DNA of 61,271 nt from Cytophagaceae bacterium (GCA_029237685.1 JAQZBV010000005.1:1-61271); one strand, 5' to 3'. Counted from the stretch's first letter, positions 25,018 to 35,794 are shown. Numbers and translations are program-made. The notes: generated from the sequence alone by a model not told the origin.

Positions 25018-27960
25018 ATGAACACATTTACAAGTCAACTTCTTCGCAGAAATCATTTTCTGCATCGGACATCCAATGGTATTAGAAAAGTGCTTTTAAT
25101 ACTTTCACTTGCCATGATTACCATGGCTACAGCCTTCGCGCAACAATCCCAAAATCTGGGATCTGTGGATGATTTCAAAAATCAGCTTAGCTCTTCTAAA
25201 AACCATCGCGGCATGCAGCCTCAAATTCAAACGACTGATGCGACCTTTCCGGCTGTGCTCAATCGAAGCATGAAGGTGAATGGTGTAGAAACATTAGTCG
25301 GTGAATTAAAAGAAATTCTGGGATCACATTTTATGTTTACGATCATGGATGGTAAACTGGAAGGTTTATTATTAATTCCTGCACTTAAAAAATCCTACCG
25401 ATTTTATACCGCTGCCAGCGGAAATGTAAAGGTAGAAGCGACAGACATCAATGGCGTAATCTGTACTGACTTTAGTAAGTTTCAGGATTCCAATACTAAA
25501 CTCGGAGTTATTGCGGAAGCCGTGCCTCCTCCCACTTCCGATGTATACAAATTACAAAGTTTAGCCGGCGCGAACGCCGTGGCTTACCTGGATTTTGACG
25601 GCGAGGTTTCTACTACTAGCTATTGGAACGGTGGAAATACCATCAATGCACAACCCGGCAATTTTACGGAAACAGACATCATCAACATCTTCAATTTAGT
25701 CAGTGAAGATTATCGTCCGTTCAAAGTGAACATCACTACTGATCTTGCGGTATTCAACGCAGCGCCAGTGAATAGAAGAATGCGCTGTATTTTCACACCC
25801 AATGATATTGCCGCACCCGGATCCGGTGGTGTAGCCTACCTGAAATCTTTCTCTTGGAACAATGATACTCCATGCTGGGTATTTAACAGTGGATCGAAAG
25901 CTGCAGGTGAAGCGGCTTCGCACGAGCTTGGACATGCATTTGGCTTGGCACACGATGGCAGAACAAACCCCGCGCAAGATTATTATACAGGTGCAGGCAT
26001 CTGGGCTCCAATCATGGGAGTCGGTTATTCAAAAGGTTTAGTACAATGGAGCAAGGGAGAATATCCCAATGCCAGCAGAACGGAAGACGATGTCGCCATC
26101 ATTGCTAACAGTACGAATGGCTTCGGTTATAAAGCCGATGAAGACGGAGGCACACCAGCCACAGCAAAAACATTGACCATCGTTGCAACAGGCACAGTAA
26201 CGGGGTCGCAGAACTACGGCATCATTACCACAAGAACAGATGTTGATGTTTATTCTTTCACCACTTCCGGTGGAGCAGTTACACTCACTGCCGCACCTGC
26301 CACCACCTATGCCAATTTGGATATTATTTTAACACTCACTAATTCTTCCGGAATTACAGTAGCTTCAGCAAATCCAACAGCCACAGCATCGGGTAGTCAA
26401 ACCGGTACAAATCCTTTAACCGGTTTATCCGCTACAATCAGTACGACACTAGCTGCCGGAACTTATTACCTGCAGGTCGACGGTACAGGCCAGGGTGATT
26501 TGACAACCGGCTATTCGGATTATGCTTCTTTAGGAGAATATAGAATTTCCGGAACAGTGCCGGTAAGCACTACCAATCAGCCACCGGTTGTTGCAATCAC
26601 ATCACCTGCTGCTAATAGTACTTTTACAGCTCCCGCTACTATAACCATTACCGCTACCGCAACAGACGATGGCAGTGTGACGAAAGTAGATTTCTACAAC
26701 GGCACTACATTGTTAGGTTCTGATGCCACAAGTCCTTATAGTTTTACCTGGACCAATGTAGCCGCCGGCAACTATACGATCAATGCCATAGCAACAGACA
26801 ATCTTAATGCTGTCAGTACCACAGCAAGTATAGCGGTACAAGTCACCAACACCAATCAAGCTCCTGTTGTAGCCATCACTTCTCCTGCCAATAATGCAAC
26901 TTTTGCAGCTCCAGCTTCTATAACCATCAACGCTGCAGCTTCGGACGATGGTTCTGTAGCGAGAGTTGATTTCTACAATGGAGCTACCCTCTTAGGATCT
27001 GATACAACAAGTCCATACAGTTTCTCCTGGACAAATGTTGCAGCCGGTACGTATACCATCAATGCCATTGCCACAGACAATCTGGGATTGACCGGTAATA
27101 CAGCGAGCATAACAGTTACGGTGGCCAATACCAATCAACCGCCAATCGTTGCCATTACTTCCCCGGGCAATAACGCGACCTTTACAGCGCCCGCCAGCAT
27201 AAGCATTACAGCTACAGCTTCTGACAATGGTTCTGTGGCCAAGGTAGAATTTTACAACGGAACTACTTTCTTAGGGAGTGATGTGACTAGTCCCTATACC
27301 TTTACATGGGCAAATGTAACAGCAGGTACTTACACCATCACGGCTAAAGCTACGGATAACCTGGGAAGCAGCAGTACTGCTTCCATTACTGTGAATGTCA
27401 TCACACCGCCGGCAAGTGTTGTTACCGTTTACAAAGATTGCAATTTCAGTACAAGCGGATACGCTGTGCCATTGGCTGTTGGTAATTATACGCTGACGCA
27501 ACTCAGAGCATTGGGTATTCTTAATGATGACATTTCATCTTTAAGAGTGCAAAGCGGTTATGAAATTGTTTTGTACAGAGACGACAATTTTACAGGAAGT
27601 GCGCTCATCGCCAGATCAAATGTTTCCTGCTTGGTAAACAACAACTTCAACGATGCAGCTTCTTCAGCAAGAGTAAGACTATCTACTGCAGCAGCGGAGG
27701 CCGTCATTAGCACAGAACCGGTTGAAAAATCCTTCAGTGCATTTCCTAATCCTGCAGATCAATGGGTTACTATAGCCTTTCACAACATTGACCAAAACAC
27801 GATTACATTAACTGTATTAGACAGCTACGGAAATCAAGTCGGATCAATCGATGTAAAAGATGGAGGACAACTTGATGTCTCTCGTTTGCCAACGGGAATA
27901 TATTCCTTGAGAGCCTTTGCTGATCAGAAGTTACTGATCACAAAAATTATAGTACGATAA
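25018..27960 (+). CDS. T9SS-secreted metzincin zinc protease with Ig-like and crystallin-like domains
   Basis: 980 residues from ATG 25018 (earlier in-frame starts exist, but this one best fits a signal peptide ending AFAQ). The zinc site is H302-E-L-G-H306-AFGLA-H312-D, the extended metzincin motif, with a possible Met-turn at IMGVGY. After the catalytic region come a PPC-type domain (about 395-515), three near-identical Ig-like Big_7 domains (519-612, 613-703, 704-795), a beta/gamma-crystallin-like domain (800-891, VTVYKDCNFSTSGYAV ... ISSLRVQSGYEIVLYRD) and a type A sorting domain (900-980). It likely degrades extracellular protein. The region 24673-25017 upstream shows no gene. Confidence 0.85.
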   Translation: MNTFTSQLLRRNHFLHRTSNGIRKVLLILSLAMITMATAFAQQSQNLGSVDDFKNQLSSSKNHRGMQPQIQTTDATFPAVLNRSMKVNGVETLVGELKEILGSHFMFTIMDGKLEGLLLIPALKKSYRFYTAASGNVKVEATDINGVICTDFSKFQDSNTKLGVIAEAVPPPTSDVYKLQSLAGANAVAYLDFDGEVSTTSYWNGGNTINAQPGNFTETDIINIFNLVSEDYRPFKVNITTDLAVFNAAPVNRRMRCIFTPNDIAAPGSGGVAYLKSFSWNNDTPCWVFNSGSKAAGEAASHELGHAFGLAHDGRTNPAQDYYTGAGIWAPIMGVGYSKGLVQWSKGEYPNASRTEDDVAIIANSTNGFGYKADEDGGTPATAKTLTIVATGTVTGSQNYGIITTRTDVDVYSFTTSGGAVTLTAAPATTYANLDIILTLTNSSGITVASANPTATASGSQTGTNPLTGLSATISTTLAAGTYYLQVDGTGQGDLTTGYSDYASLGEYRISGTVPVSTTNQPPVVAITSPAANSTFTAPATITITATATDDGSVTKVDFYNGTTLLGSDATSPYSFTWTNVAAGNYTINAIATDNLNAVSTTASIAVQVTNTNQAPVVAITSPANNATFAAPASITINAAASDDGSVARVDFYNGATLLGSDTTSPYSFSWTNVAAGTYTINAIATDNLGLTGNTASITVTVANTNQPPIVAITSPGNNATFTAPASISITATASDNGSVAKVEFYNGTTFLGSDVTSPYTFTWANVTAGTYTITAKATDNLGSSSTASITVNVITPPASVVTVYKDCNFSTSGYAVPLAVGNYTLTQLRALGILNDDISSLRVQSGYEIVLYRDDNFTGSALIARSNVSCLVNNNFNDAASSARVRLSTAAAEAVISTEPVEKSFSAFPNPADQWVTIAFHNIDQNTITLTVLDSYGNQVGSIDVKDGGQLDVSRLPTGIYSLRAFADQKLLITKIIVR

Positions 27961-27973
27961 ATTCTATTGAAAA

Positions 27974-28014
27974 TAAAAAAGGTGACTTCGTAAAAAGAGG
28001 TCACCTTTTCTTTT
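27974..28014. terminator. Bidirectional terminator between convergent genes
   Basis: Stem AAAAGGTGAC/GTCACCTTTT with A-run and T-run flanks. It serves the metzincin gene on the plus strand and the VOC gene on the minus strand. Confidence 0.8.
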
Positions 28015-28027
28015 ATAGCGTTTGCTT

Positions 28028-28378
28028 TTAATTTTGATGCAGGCTAAATCCATTACCATCAGGATCGGTCACTTGCGCAAATTTGCCCCAAGGTGTTTGA
28101 TCGATTTCACTTACGCTTACTCCTTTTGAAAGGAAAAACGCTCTCTCTTTTTCAATGTCATCTGTAGCAATGACCAGACCTTGCAAATTACCTGCAGCCA
28201 TTTTCGGGAACCAATTGACCAGTGTAATAGAAGGGCCGCCACCAGGCAAACCCAGTTGTATCCACAAAGCATCACCCATTGGTGCTTCTGTGATCAAGTT
28301 AAATCCTATGCTCAAATAAAAGGCTTTTGCCCTTTGCTGATCTGTTACGGGAACAGATATGATTTCTATCGCTCTCAT
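28028..28378 (-). CDS. VOC (glyoxalase/bleomycin-resistance fold) family protein
   Basis: 116 residues, one VOC domain with two beta-alpha-beta-beta-beta halves: IEIISVPVTDQQRAKAFYLS in the first and GLVIATDDIEKERAFFLSKG in the second, ending TDPDGNGFSLHQN. The conserved glutamate-bearing end strand is replaced by a Ser-Leu-His ending, so a metal role is uncertain. It lies nine bases beyond the thiolase stop and may be co-transcribed with it. The substrate is unknown. Confidence 0.85.
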   Translation of the reverse strand: MRAIEIISVPVTDQQRAKAFYLSIGFNLITEAPMGDALWIQLGLPGGGPSITLVNWFPKMAAGNLQGLVIATDDIEKERAFFLSKGVSVSEIDQTPWGKFAQVTDPDGNGFSLHQN

Positions 28379-28387
28379 TCCTTTTGT

Positions 28388-29671
28388 TTATTTTTCCAAA
28401 ATCACTGTAATACCCTGCCCACCAGCTGCACAAACGGAGATGAATCCTTTGCCGGAGCCTTTTTCGTGCAAGAGTTTTGCCATCACAGCCAACAGTCTTC
28501 CACCTGTTGCGGCAAAAGGATGTCCTGCCGGGATGCTGCTTCCGTGCACGTTCAACTTTGACCGATCAATAGCACCGAGTGGTTTATCAAAACCAAATTG
28601 CTTCATCAACTCCGGACTTTGCCATATTTTAAGGGTAGCCAATACCTGCGCGGTGAACGCTTCGTGTATTTCATAAAAATCAAAATCCTGTAAGCTTAAT
28701 CCGGCTTTCGCCAACATGCGTGTAGCGGCATACACAGGAGCCAGTAATAAATTTTCTTTGTGTTGAATATATTCTACTGCAGCCAGTTCAGCGTGTGTCA
28801 GGTAAGCCAAAACTGGTAAGCCTTTTGCTTTTGCCCATTCTTCGCTGGCCAACAAAATACAGGAAGCACCATCTGTCAAAGGCGATGAATTACCGGCGGT
28901 CAATGAACCATTGAGTTTATCAAAGGCTGGTTTCAACTTTGACAATTTATCCAAACTTGTATCCGCGCGCAAATTGTTGTCTCGTTTCAACCCCAGGTAG
29001 GGAGTGATCATGTCGTCAAAAAAACCGGCCTCGTAGGCCTTAGTCATTTTCTGATGACTTTCTAAAGCAAACTGATCTTGCGCTTCTCGACTAATGCTGT
29101 AATGTTTGGCGGTATACTCTGTATGTCCACCCATCGAGAGGCCTGTACGAACTTCAGAATTAGCCGGAACAACAGGGGTGAAATCTTTCAAACGGATTTT
29201 GAGGAATTGCTTGATCTTACCCATCGTTGTTTTCTCTCTTCTAGCCGCTAATAATACCTGTCGCAAATTTTCTCCTAAAGCCAACGGTACATTACTGGAA
29301 GAATCCACACCACCGGCTATGCCTACTTCAATTTGACCCAATGCAATTTTATTGGCGATGTAAACAGCAGATTCAATACCTGTATCGCAGGCTTGTTGGA
29401 TATCACAGGCGGGTGTGCGAGGATCGAGTGAGGTACTGAGTACAGACTCGCGCATGAGATTAAATTCATGGCTATGCTTGATGACCGCACCACCGGCTAC
29501 TTCCCCAAGTAGTTGATTTTTCAGGCTGTAGCGTTCAATCAAACCGTTCAATACAGCGACCATCATGTCTTGGTTTGTAGCTTGTGCGTAAAACGTATTT
29601 TGTCTGGCAAACGGAATACGATTGTACCCTACGATAGCCACTTTGCGAGCAGTGATCTGTGTTGACATCAT
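28388..29671 (-). CDS. Thiolase (acetyl-CoA acyltransferase, FadI-like)
   Basis: 427 residues. Catalyses thiolytic cleavage of 3-ketoacyl-CoA or the reverse condensation. The nucleophile Cys95 lies in QQACDTGIES. The C-terminal catalytic motifs are NVHGSSIPAGHPFAATGGR (His) and VCAAGGQG (second Cys). Length and insertions fit the FadI/trifunctional beta-subunit group better than biosynthetic PhaA. No partner hydratase/dehydrogenase gene is adjacent, so the pathway cannot be fixed from context. Beta-oxidation is the likely role, and the FadL-type porin at 14570 could supply substrate. Confidence 0.88.
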   Translation of the reverse strand: MMSTQITARKVAIVGYNRIPFARQNTFYAQATNQDMMVAVLNGLIERYSLKNQLLGEVAGGAVIKHSHEFNLMRESVLSTSLDPRTPACDIQQACDTGIESAVYIANKIALGQIEVGIAGGVDSSSNVPLALGENLRQVLLAARREKTTMGKIKQFLKIRLKDFTPVVPANSEVRTGLSMGGHTEYTAKHYSISREAQDQFALESHQKMTKAYEAGFFDDMITPYLGLKRDNNLRADTSLDKLSKLKPAFDKLNGSLTAGNSSPLTDGASCILLASEEWAKAKGLPVLAYLTHAELAAVEYIQHKENLLLAPVYAATRMLAKAGLSLQDFDFYEIHEAFTAQVLATLKIWQSPELMKQFGFDKPLGAIDRSKLNVHGSSIPAGHPFAATGGRLLAVMAKLLHEKGSGKGFISVCAAGGQGITVILEK

Positions 29672-29710
29672 TCTATTGTTTTAGTGGTAACAATAAAAAT
29701 TCAATAAAAG

Positions 29711-30385
29711 TTAACGAACTTGTTGAGCCAATATACGGATGTCGTTCGGATCAATGATTTTCTTTTTGTAACCCGATTTGGTCACTGCAATCATTGCTAA
29801 TCCTAACTCTTTCAAGGTCGAAACGGTATTAGGGAAAAGCTTAAGCAATACCGGATACATCCAGGTCATGTACCTATAAAAATTATGTACTCGTTTTAAT
29901 CCTTTCGTAGGATGAATGTAGCCGGGACGGAAAGCAAAGGATTGTTTGAAGGGTAAAGCGAAAATGTCATTTTCTGTTTTCCCTTTTACACGCGCCCACA
30001 TGGATTTGCCTTTCTCTGTGCTGTCTGTTCCCGCACCGGAGACATAACAAAAGGTCATGTCAGGATTGAGTTTGCTCAATGTACCGGCTACGTGAAGTGT
30101 TAAAGTATGTGTTTTCTTAAAATACTCAGGCTCTTTCATTCCGATAGAAGAAACACCCAAACAGAAAAAACAGGCATTATAACCACTCAACAGACTTTCG
30201 ATCGCAGAGAAATCAAAGAAATCGGTGTGAATGATTTCCTTCAGCTTAGGATGAGAAACTCCACAAGGCTTCCTATTGATCACGAGCACGGCTTCAACTT
30301 CTTGACTTTCCAGGCATTCATGCATCACGCCTTCGCCAACCATACCGGTGACACCTGTAATGATTGCTCTTATTTTAACTGACAT
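29711..30385 (-). CDS. NAD(P)-binding epimerase/dehydratase-like protein
   Basis: 224 residues from ATG 30385; an upstream TTG at 30418 adds 11 unlikely residues. The N-terminus is a Rossmann fold with GVTGMVGEG (GxTGxxGxG), then SGYNACFFCLGVSS and YVSGAGTD in the positions of the nucleotide-binding strands. It resembles atypical short-chain dehydrogenases of the NAD(P)H-binding, HTATIP2-like type. The usual YxxxK pair is not evident, so enzymatic activity is uncertain. It starts the minus-strand run of epimerase, thiolase and VOC genes. The 30386-30675 spacer shows no gene. Confidence 0.75.
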   Translation of the reverse strand: MSVKIRAIITGVTGMVGEGVMHECLESQEVEAVLVINRKPCGVSHPKLKEIIHTDFFDFSAIESLLSGYNACFFCLGVSSIGMKEPEYFKKTHTLTLHVAGTLSKLNPDMTFCYVSGAGTDSTEKGKSMWARVKGKTENDIFALPFKQSFAFRPGYIHPTKGLKRVHNFYRYMTWMYPVLLKLFPNTVSTLKELGLAMIAVTKSGYKKKIIDPNDIRILAQQVR

Positions 30386-30675
30386 AAGTTGCTTAATTGT
30401 TTGAAACTCGTGAATCAATATAGTGTAATTTCATAAAGCTGCTATTCGTTTGCGGTAGAACTATTTCTACAAATTGCGAAAGAAATAGGTGGTTTCCTCA
30501 TTTGGGCATTCTAACCCAAGCGTATAATTGTTTAAACTTCCTTCGTGAAAAGGCGACTTATAGCATCTATAGCAGACTAAATAGTATGATCCGTTGAACA
30601 TTTATGTTTTAACTGGTTTTCAGCTGGTTAATGGTTCTGATTTTGCTATAATCGCATAGAACTCATAATACAACT

Positions 30676-32628
30676 ATGCTATTCCATCAAAGCGTAAAAT
30701 TTGTTGCTTCCATTTGCCTCATCCTGTTATCATTTAGTCTTCCATATAAAGGTCTATCAGAAGGCACCAAACAATTGAGAAAAAGCAGCCAGGAGAAAAG
30801 TTGCCTGCAAATCTACGATAGAAGTGACAACAACGGTCCGCTCCGCAAGTTTGCCACTTATGAAGCAGATTCCTCCGAGCGATTATACTTTACCATCGCC
30901 AACTACCAGCAAGAGATTGTCTTATTTGGTTTTCAGCAAGCCATTTTTCATCAAGACCTATACGTCAGAATCAAAGACGCGCAAGGTCATGTGGTGTATG
31001 ACCCTAAAAAAATCCCTGGTTCCGGCCAAGGATATATAGCCTCTTATAACCAAGCCGTAGCAGGTCCTTCTCTTTCTCCTTATATACATGCACCCGGCGG
31101 ATACGATCCTTTTGTATTTAATCCTTTGCACAATGGAGATTACTACATGGAATTTAATCCCAATGATCCTTTATTGATTGCTCCTGCAGATTCACAGAAG
31201 TATAGACAGATCTTTGAGCTGTTCGATATTTCAGTCATCGACAAAAACACACATCTATCTATTGAGGGACGGCTGTGGTCAAGAGCATGGGACTTTACGA
31301 CACAGGATTATGGCAATGCGTTTACCGCTGACTTGTTCATCTATGCTGACGATGGTATTGTAACCAAGGTTAATTTCAATGGCATGCAGCCTTATGGTTT
31401 TGTCGTATCCAGCAACAGCACCGGGACAAGAAATGATCTTGATCCTTACAGCAACCAACAATCTGTAGAAGGAAATAAAACCTACCCTCAATATAAAATT
31501 TTCTTGACCTATCCGGATAGTAATGTATTCCAATCGGGTCAACTGGGACTTCTTCTCAAAGGCATAACTGTCAAATGCACCACCGGTGGTTATTGTTTTT
31601 CATGCCGTGCCAGTTCGGCCGGCGTATTGGAATTGCTACTAGACCTTAATCACACACCCGGTTATCAACCGGGAAGTACCGATGTGCTGCTGAGTGCAAC
31701 AGTAGAGGCTTCCGGAGAGATCTGCGTGCCATGGAATGGATTAAACGGTTTAGGTCAACCCTATCATAGCGATTCTGCTTTTCTTGTTATCGCCAACTTT
31801 AGAAAAGGTCTAACTCATTTACCTTTATACGATGTTGAGGGACATCCTAACGGTTATATCGTAGAAATGGTAGTGCCCGAATATAAAAAGTTAAAGTTGT
31901 ACTGGGACGACAGTCAACTTCCCGAAGGCACCACTGAATCGGAAGGCTGTACACCTACGCTTACCGGAGAAGGCTGCCACCGCTGGAGCGGACCATTAGA
32001 CAGCAATTCCATTATTGTAGACAGTGCATCTCAGCCTATGTTTGGAAACAACAGAACCATTAATACCTGGTGGTATGCCAATTTACAAACGGATACAAAT
32101 TATGTAAGCATGCCTACTCCTCCTCCCATACAGATCACATCAGACCACCAGATCAAAGCGGACACCGCGCGGCTTTGTGAAAAAAGCAGTATACAACTAT
32201 TTGCCTTATTTGGCGATCAGTATGCGCAATCGCCTCGTGCATGGTATATCGGCAATACCTTATTCTCCACCGAAGCATCACCTTCCTTATCTGGTCTGCA
32301 GCACGATACAGAAGTCCTTCTTCAAATGAAAGACCCTGTAAGCGGTTGCCTGGTGACCACAGACTATCTGATTGAAGTACGCAACATTTTTATACCGAAT
32401 CTCATCACACCGAATGGTGATGGTAAAAATGACACGTTCGAAATCTTAAATGTTTTCCCACACACCTTCCTGGAAATCTATAATTCCTGGGGTTCTCCCA
32501 TTTACAGAAACGATAACTACGACAACAATTGGGACGCGGCAGGCGTATCTGATGGAACCTATTTCTTTCAAATCAATTCCGGAGACCAATGCGGGAATGT
32601 CAATGGATGGCTTCAGGTATTGCGTTAA
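30676..32628 (+). CDS. Secreted protein with type B (gliding-motility-associated) T9SS sorting domain
   Basis: 650 residues with a signal peptide (1-29). The N-terminal 550 residues are beta-rich, with no recognised enzyme motif. The last 80 residues are a type B sorting domain: FIPNLITPNGDGKNDTFEIL, then LEIYNSWGSPIYR, YDNNWDA and DGTYFFQI. This class differs from the type A domain of the other cargo here and often marks adhesins or very large surface proteins that move with gliding. The gene is convergent with the next one, only three bases away. Confidence 0.8.
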   Translation: MLFHQSVKFVASICLILLSFSLPYKGLSEGTKQLRKSSQEKSCLQIYDRSDNNGPLRKFATYEADSSERLYFTIANYQQEIVLFGFQQAIFHQDLYVRIKDAQGHVVYDPKKIPGSGQGYIASYNQAVAGPSLSPYIHAPGGYDPFVFNPLHNGDYYMEFNPNDPLLIAPADSQKYRQIFELFDISVIDKNTHLSIEGRLWSRAWDFTTQDYGNAFTADLFIYADDGIVTKVNFNGMQPYGFVVSSNSTGTRNDLDPYSNQQSVEGNKTYPQYKIFLTYPDSNVFQSGQLGLLLKGITVKCTTGGYCFSCRASSAGVLELLLDLNHTPGYQPGSTDVLLSATVEASGEICVPWNGLNGLGQPYHSDSAFLVIANFRKGLTHLPLYDVEGHPNGYIVEMVVPEYKKLKLYWDDSQLPEGTTESEGCTPTLTGEGCHRWSGPLDSNSIIVDSASQPMFGNNRTINTWWYANLQTDTNYVSMPTPPPIQITSDHQIKADTARLCEKSSIQLFALFGDQYAQSPRAWYIGNTLFSTEASPSLSGLQHDTEVLLQMKDPVSGCLVTTDYLIEVRNIFIPNLITPNGDGKNDTFEILNVFPHTFLEIYNSWGSPIYRNDNYDNNWDAAGVSDGTYFFQINSGDQCGNVNGWLQVLR

Positions 32629-32631
32629 CTG

Positions 32632-33657
32632 TTAAAGATACTTAGCTGTAAAATTCTGACAAGCATTATTCCACTCATTAATCAATGCCGTGCGTCTTTT
32701 ATTCAATTCAGCGTTAGTGGTGTTAAAATCGTTGGAGGCTTTGTTGAATTCATCAATGAGTTTATTGTAAGCATTGATGTCATCGTTGGTCTTACTCTTA
32801 TTGGCTTCGAATGCTTTCTTGCCTTTATCAAAGGCATCCTTTTTCGCGTAGAAATCAATGAGCTTTGCAAACTTGACATCTGCTTCTTCCTTATAAAAAT
32901 TAACCAATTCCGTAGCCGCTCCGCGAATGGAATTGTCATTTCCTCTGAATGGTTTTATCGCTTTTAGTTTAGCCTGACTTTCCGCGCTGACTTTAGACAA
33001 GGTCACTTTGTTTTGCTCAAGGGCGGCCAAGTCTCCTTTATTCATGGCATCTAATACATACAACTCTTGCTTGTAAGGCTTGAAAAAGATCAAATAGACT
33101 TCATTGTAATGTCCGTATACTTCATCAGCGATCGCCAGTTGTTGTGTGATTTTATCCTTCTCTCCTTCTTTTATGGTTACATTGTTTTCTTTGGCAAAAG
33201 CATCATAGGTATCAGACACCAGTTGAGAAGAACTTTCCATTTTATCACTGGCGATCTGCTTCGCTTTAATGTAAGCCTCCATGGCATCGTACGAACTTTC
33301 TGCAATATCTTCCAGGTCCATAATCTTGCCGTAATCTTCTTCGATAACAATTTTTTGAATTTTCAAAAAAGACAATACCGAATCTTTCAGGTATGTTTTT
33401 TTATTAAATGCAGGAAGTCTGTTTACATTTTTAATAGAGGCGTCAATTTGTTGAATCAACTCTAATCTCCTCTTATTGATCTTACCTGCATTGCGATTAT
33501 TGGCTGCCGCTTTGGTATAATCCCATGTCGCGGTCTGTATCGCTTTAAATTCTGTACCCATCTTATTCATGTATTCTACAGCAGAACCTGCGTCTTGCGC
33601 CAATACAAGGGAAGAACTAAATAAGAGTCCTATGATCAAAGTAAAAATTGCTTTCAT
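32632..33657 (-). CDS. Exported helical protein (LIC11966-like)
   Basis: 341 residues. Signal peptide ends VLAQ at about 21. The remainder is Lys/Glu/Ala-rich and almost wholly helical, with long amphipathic segments (EYMNKMGTEFKAIQTATWDY; ELVNFYKEEADVKFAKLIDF). The pattern recalls the LIC11966-like surface proteins also found in Bacteroidota, but the assignment is tentative. It follows the S41 protease gene by 12 bases on the same strand, so they probably form an operon. A periplasmic role is likely. Confidence 0.7.
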   Translation of the reverse strand: MKAIFTLIIGLLFSSSLVLAQDAGSAVEYMNKMGTEFKAIQTATWDYTKAAANNRNAGKINKRRLELIQQIDASIKNVNRLPAFNKKTYLKDSVLSFLKIQKIVIEEDYGKIMDLEDIAESSYDAMEAYIKAKQIASDKMESSSQLVSDTYDAFAKENNVTIKEGEKDKITQQLAIADEVYGHYNEVYLIFFKPYKQELYVLDAMNKGDLAALEQNKVTLSKVSAESQAKLKAIKPFRGNDNSIRGAATELVNFYKEEADVKFAKLIDFYAKKDAFDKGKKAFEANKSKTNDDINAYNKLIDEFNKASNDFNTTNAELNKRRTALINEWNNACQNFTAKYL

Positions 33658-33669
33658 TGTTTGTGTAAT

Positions 33670-35690
33670 TTATGGTTGACGGATATAATCAGATAAAATA
33701 TTTAAAGCTTCATACAAGCGAATGTCCTTTCGCAATTCGGCCTTTTTAAATTCATTGGGCTTCGTATACATCTCGTGTTCTTTCAAAAAACGATTGTATA
33801 AAGAGGTATTAGAAATAGGATACGCCGTAAACACCACCGGATTCTTTAGTTCCTGTGCTTTCAGAAATTTATCCTTGGCATCTTCCCAAGCAAAAATAGA
33901 CAGTTGATTCAAAACTACCGGTTTGGGATTGCATTGGTAATAATTCAGACTATCTGCGAGGGTTTTAAACTTCATGGCCCAATCGCCAGACTTTACACGC
34001 GCTTCGGACTGTTGCTTGATTTTCCCTAAGTCCAGCTTCGATGGGATAGTCAACTCTACCGTTTTTACGATAGAGTCCGGTTTTAAGTAATACAAAGAAG
34101 TGGACTCACTCTCTACTCTCATGTAATCGTGCATACTCGGCAGGTAGATGTCCGGTTGAATACCATAAGCCTGGTGTGTCTTTTTATTGACCATGTAAAA
34201 TTTACCCATGGTCACATTCACGTAATAGTTGTTTGTATTTCTTCGCTCGGCAGCCGTATCAATAGGCAAAAAGACTTGCATGGTAGCTTTGCCATACGTC
34301 CGATTGCCTACAATGATCGCTCGGTTGTATTGCTGTAAAGTTCCAGCCAATAACTCCGAAGCAGAAGCCGAATAACTATTGACCAAAATAATCAGCTTCC
34401 ATCGTATAAAGTACCGCGATTAGGATCTTTGAGGTAACGCGGTTTGTCTCCTTTCTCTTGTTTCAGGGCCAAGATTCCTTCATCGATAAATAACCCGGCA
34501 ATGCTTAACGCTTCGTGCATGTAACCACCGCCATTTCCCCTTAGATCAATGATTAATCCATCGATGGAGTCCTTTTTCAATTGAAGGATTTCTCTCGCCA
34601 AATCGCTGGCGCAACCGCCGCCGCCATAGGGGTTTTCAGCCGAGTAAAACGATGGTAAATCAATGTATCCCAATTTCTGATTGTCCTTTTGGAAAATATA
34701 ACCATTGATGACATTGTCAAAGACTTCCACTTTCCCTTTGGTGAGTCTGGTTTTTACTTTTGTGCCGTCCGGTTTGGACAAGTAAAAAGTCAGTGTTTTA
34801 TTTACTTTGGATTGAAAGGCTTCGTAAAAATCATGGTCTGAATCAATGCCGACCAAATACTTTTTCCCGCTCTCCAATTCAATTTGCTCAATGAAGTCAC
34901 CTACTTCGATTTGTTTGGAATTCCACGCAGCCCCGCCTGGAATCATTTCTTTTACTTTGTATAATTCATTCTCCGTAATTTCTATTTCAAAACCAAAAGA
35001 CAACTCTTCTTTAGAAAGTTGCGTCATCCATTGTTGCTTTTCATTGGCATCGAGAAATACTGAGTGAGGGTCATTCCTAAAAACAACCGATTTTAGGTAC
35101 GCATTTAACAAGGCCTTTTCATCGGTAATAAAATCACTCAGGTAAGCCGTCCTTTTTTGTACTATAGAATTCAATACCTTTTGTGGCTCCAGCGATACTC
35201 CGGCTTCTTTGAGCAAGTGATTTTTTTCGATGAAAAGATACTTGTAATATTTTTTATCGTAAGCCAGCAAAGCCTGTTGATCCACTTGCCGGATAGAAGA
35301 ATTGTAACAAGGTAAATTAAAGGTCTCTTTCAGGTTGGCATTGGACAGGTAAGCGAGGTCCAATGCTTTTACCAGGGAATCATGTGATTTGATTTTTTTG
35401 ATGATGTACTCTTTCGTAAAGCGATAAACTTCACACAAAGAAAGTGCTTTCGTTATTTTCTGGTGCAGAAGGTTGCTGTCGGCCAATGAAAAAATCAGTC
35501 CTTCTGAATCTATGGAGCCAATATAGAGGTCCAGAATTTCATGGTAGGCCACCATGTTATACGTGGCGGGCTGAATATGTTGACGTTGAATCAAAAGTTC
35601 GGTTTTTCTAATGACCTCACAGGATTCCTGTGCAAAAACAGGAACGGTTACACCCATTAAAAAAATAAAAAAAACCAATTGAAACCTCAT
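33670..35690 (-). pseudogene. S41-family C-terminal processing protease, frameshifted
   Basis: Two frames make up one protease. The first (35690-34392) has a signal peptide, helical N-domain, PDZ-like region (FGFEIEITENELYKVKEMIP) and the S41 core GLIIDLRGNGGG, and stops after TLYDGS. The second (34386-33670) continues with VNSYSASASELLAGTLQQYN, the catalytic-serine segment, and GNRTYGKATMQ. Restoring one A in a short A-run at about 34396 (GGA-AGC to GGA-AAG-CTG) reads DGKLIILVNSYSASASE and joins them into about 673 residues. Both halves keep good coding character, so this is either a very recent mutation or a sequencing error. Confidence 0.85.
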
Positions 35691-35794
35691 GAAATAAAAT
35701 ACAGGGTGATAGAACTGTTTTTACGTAGTTAGACAATAAAAGTTGGATTGTCAACCGAGGTTTTTATTTTAGCTTTATCCGATGAAGGATATGA

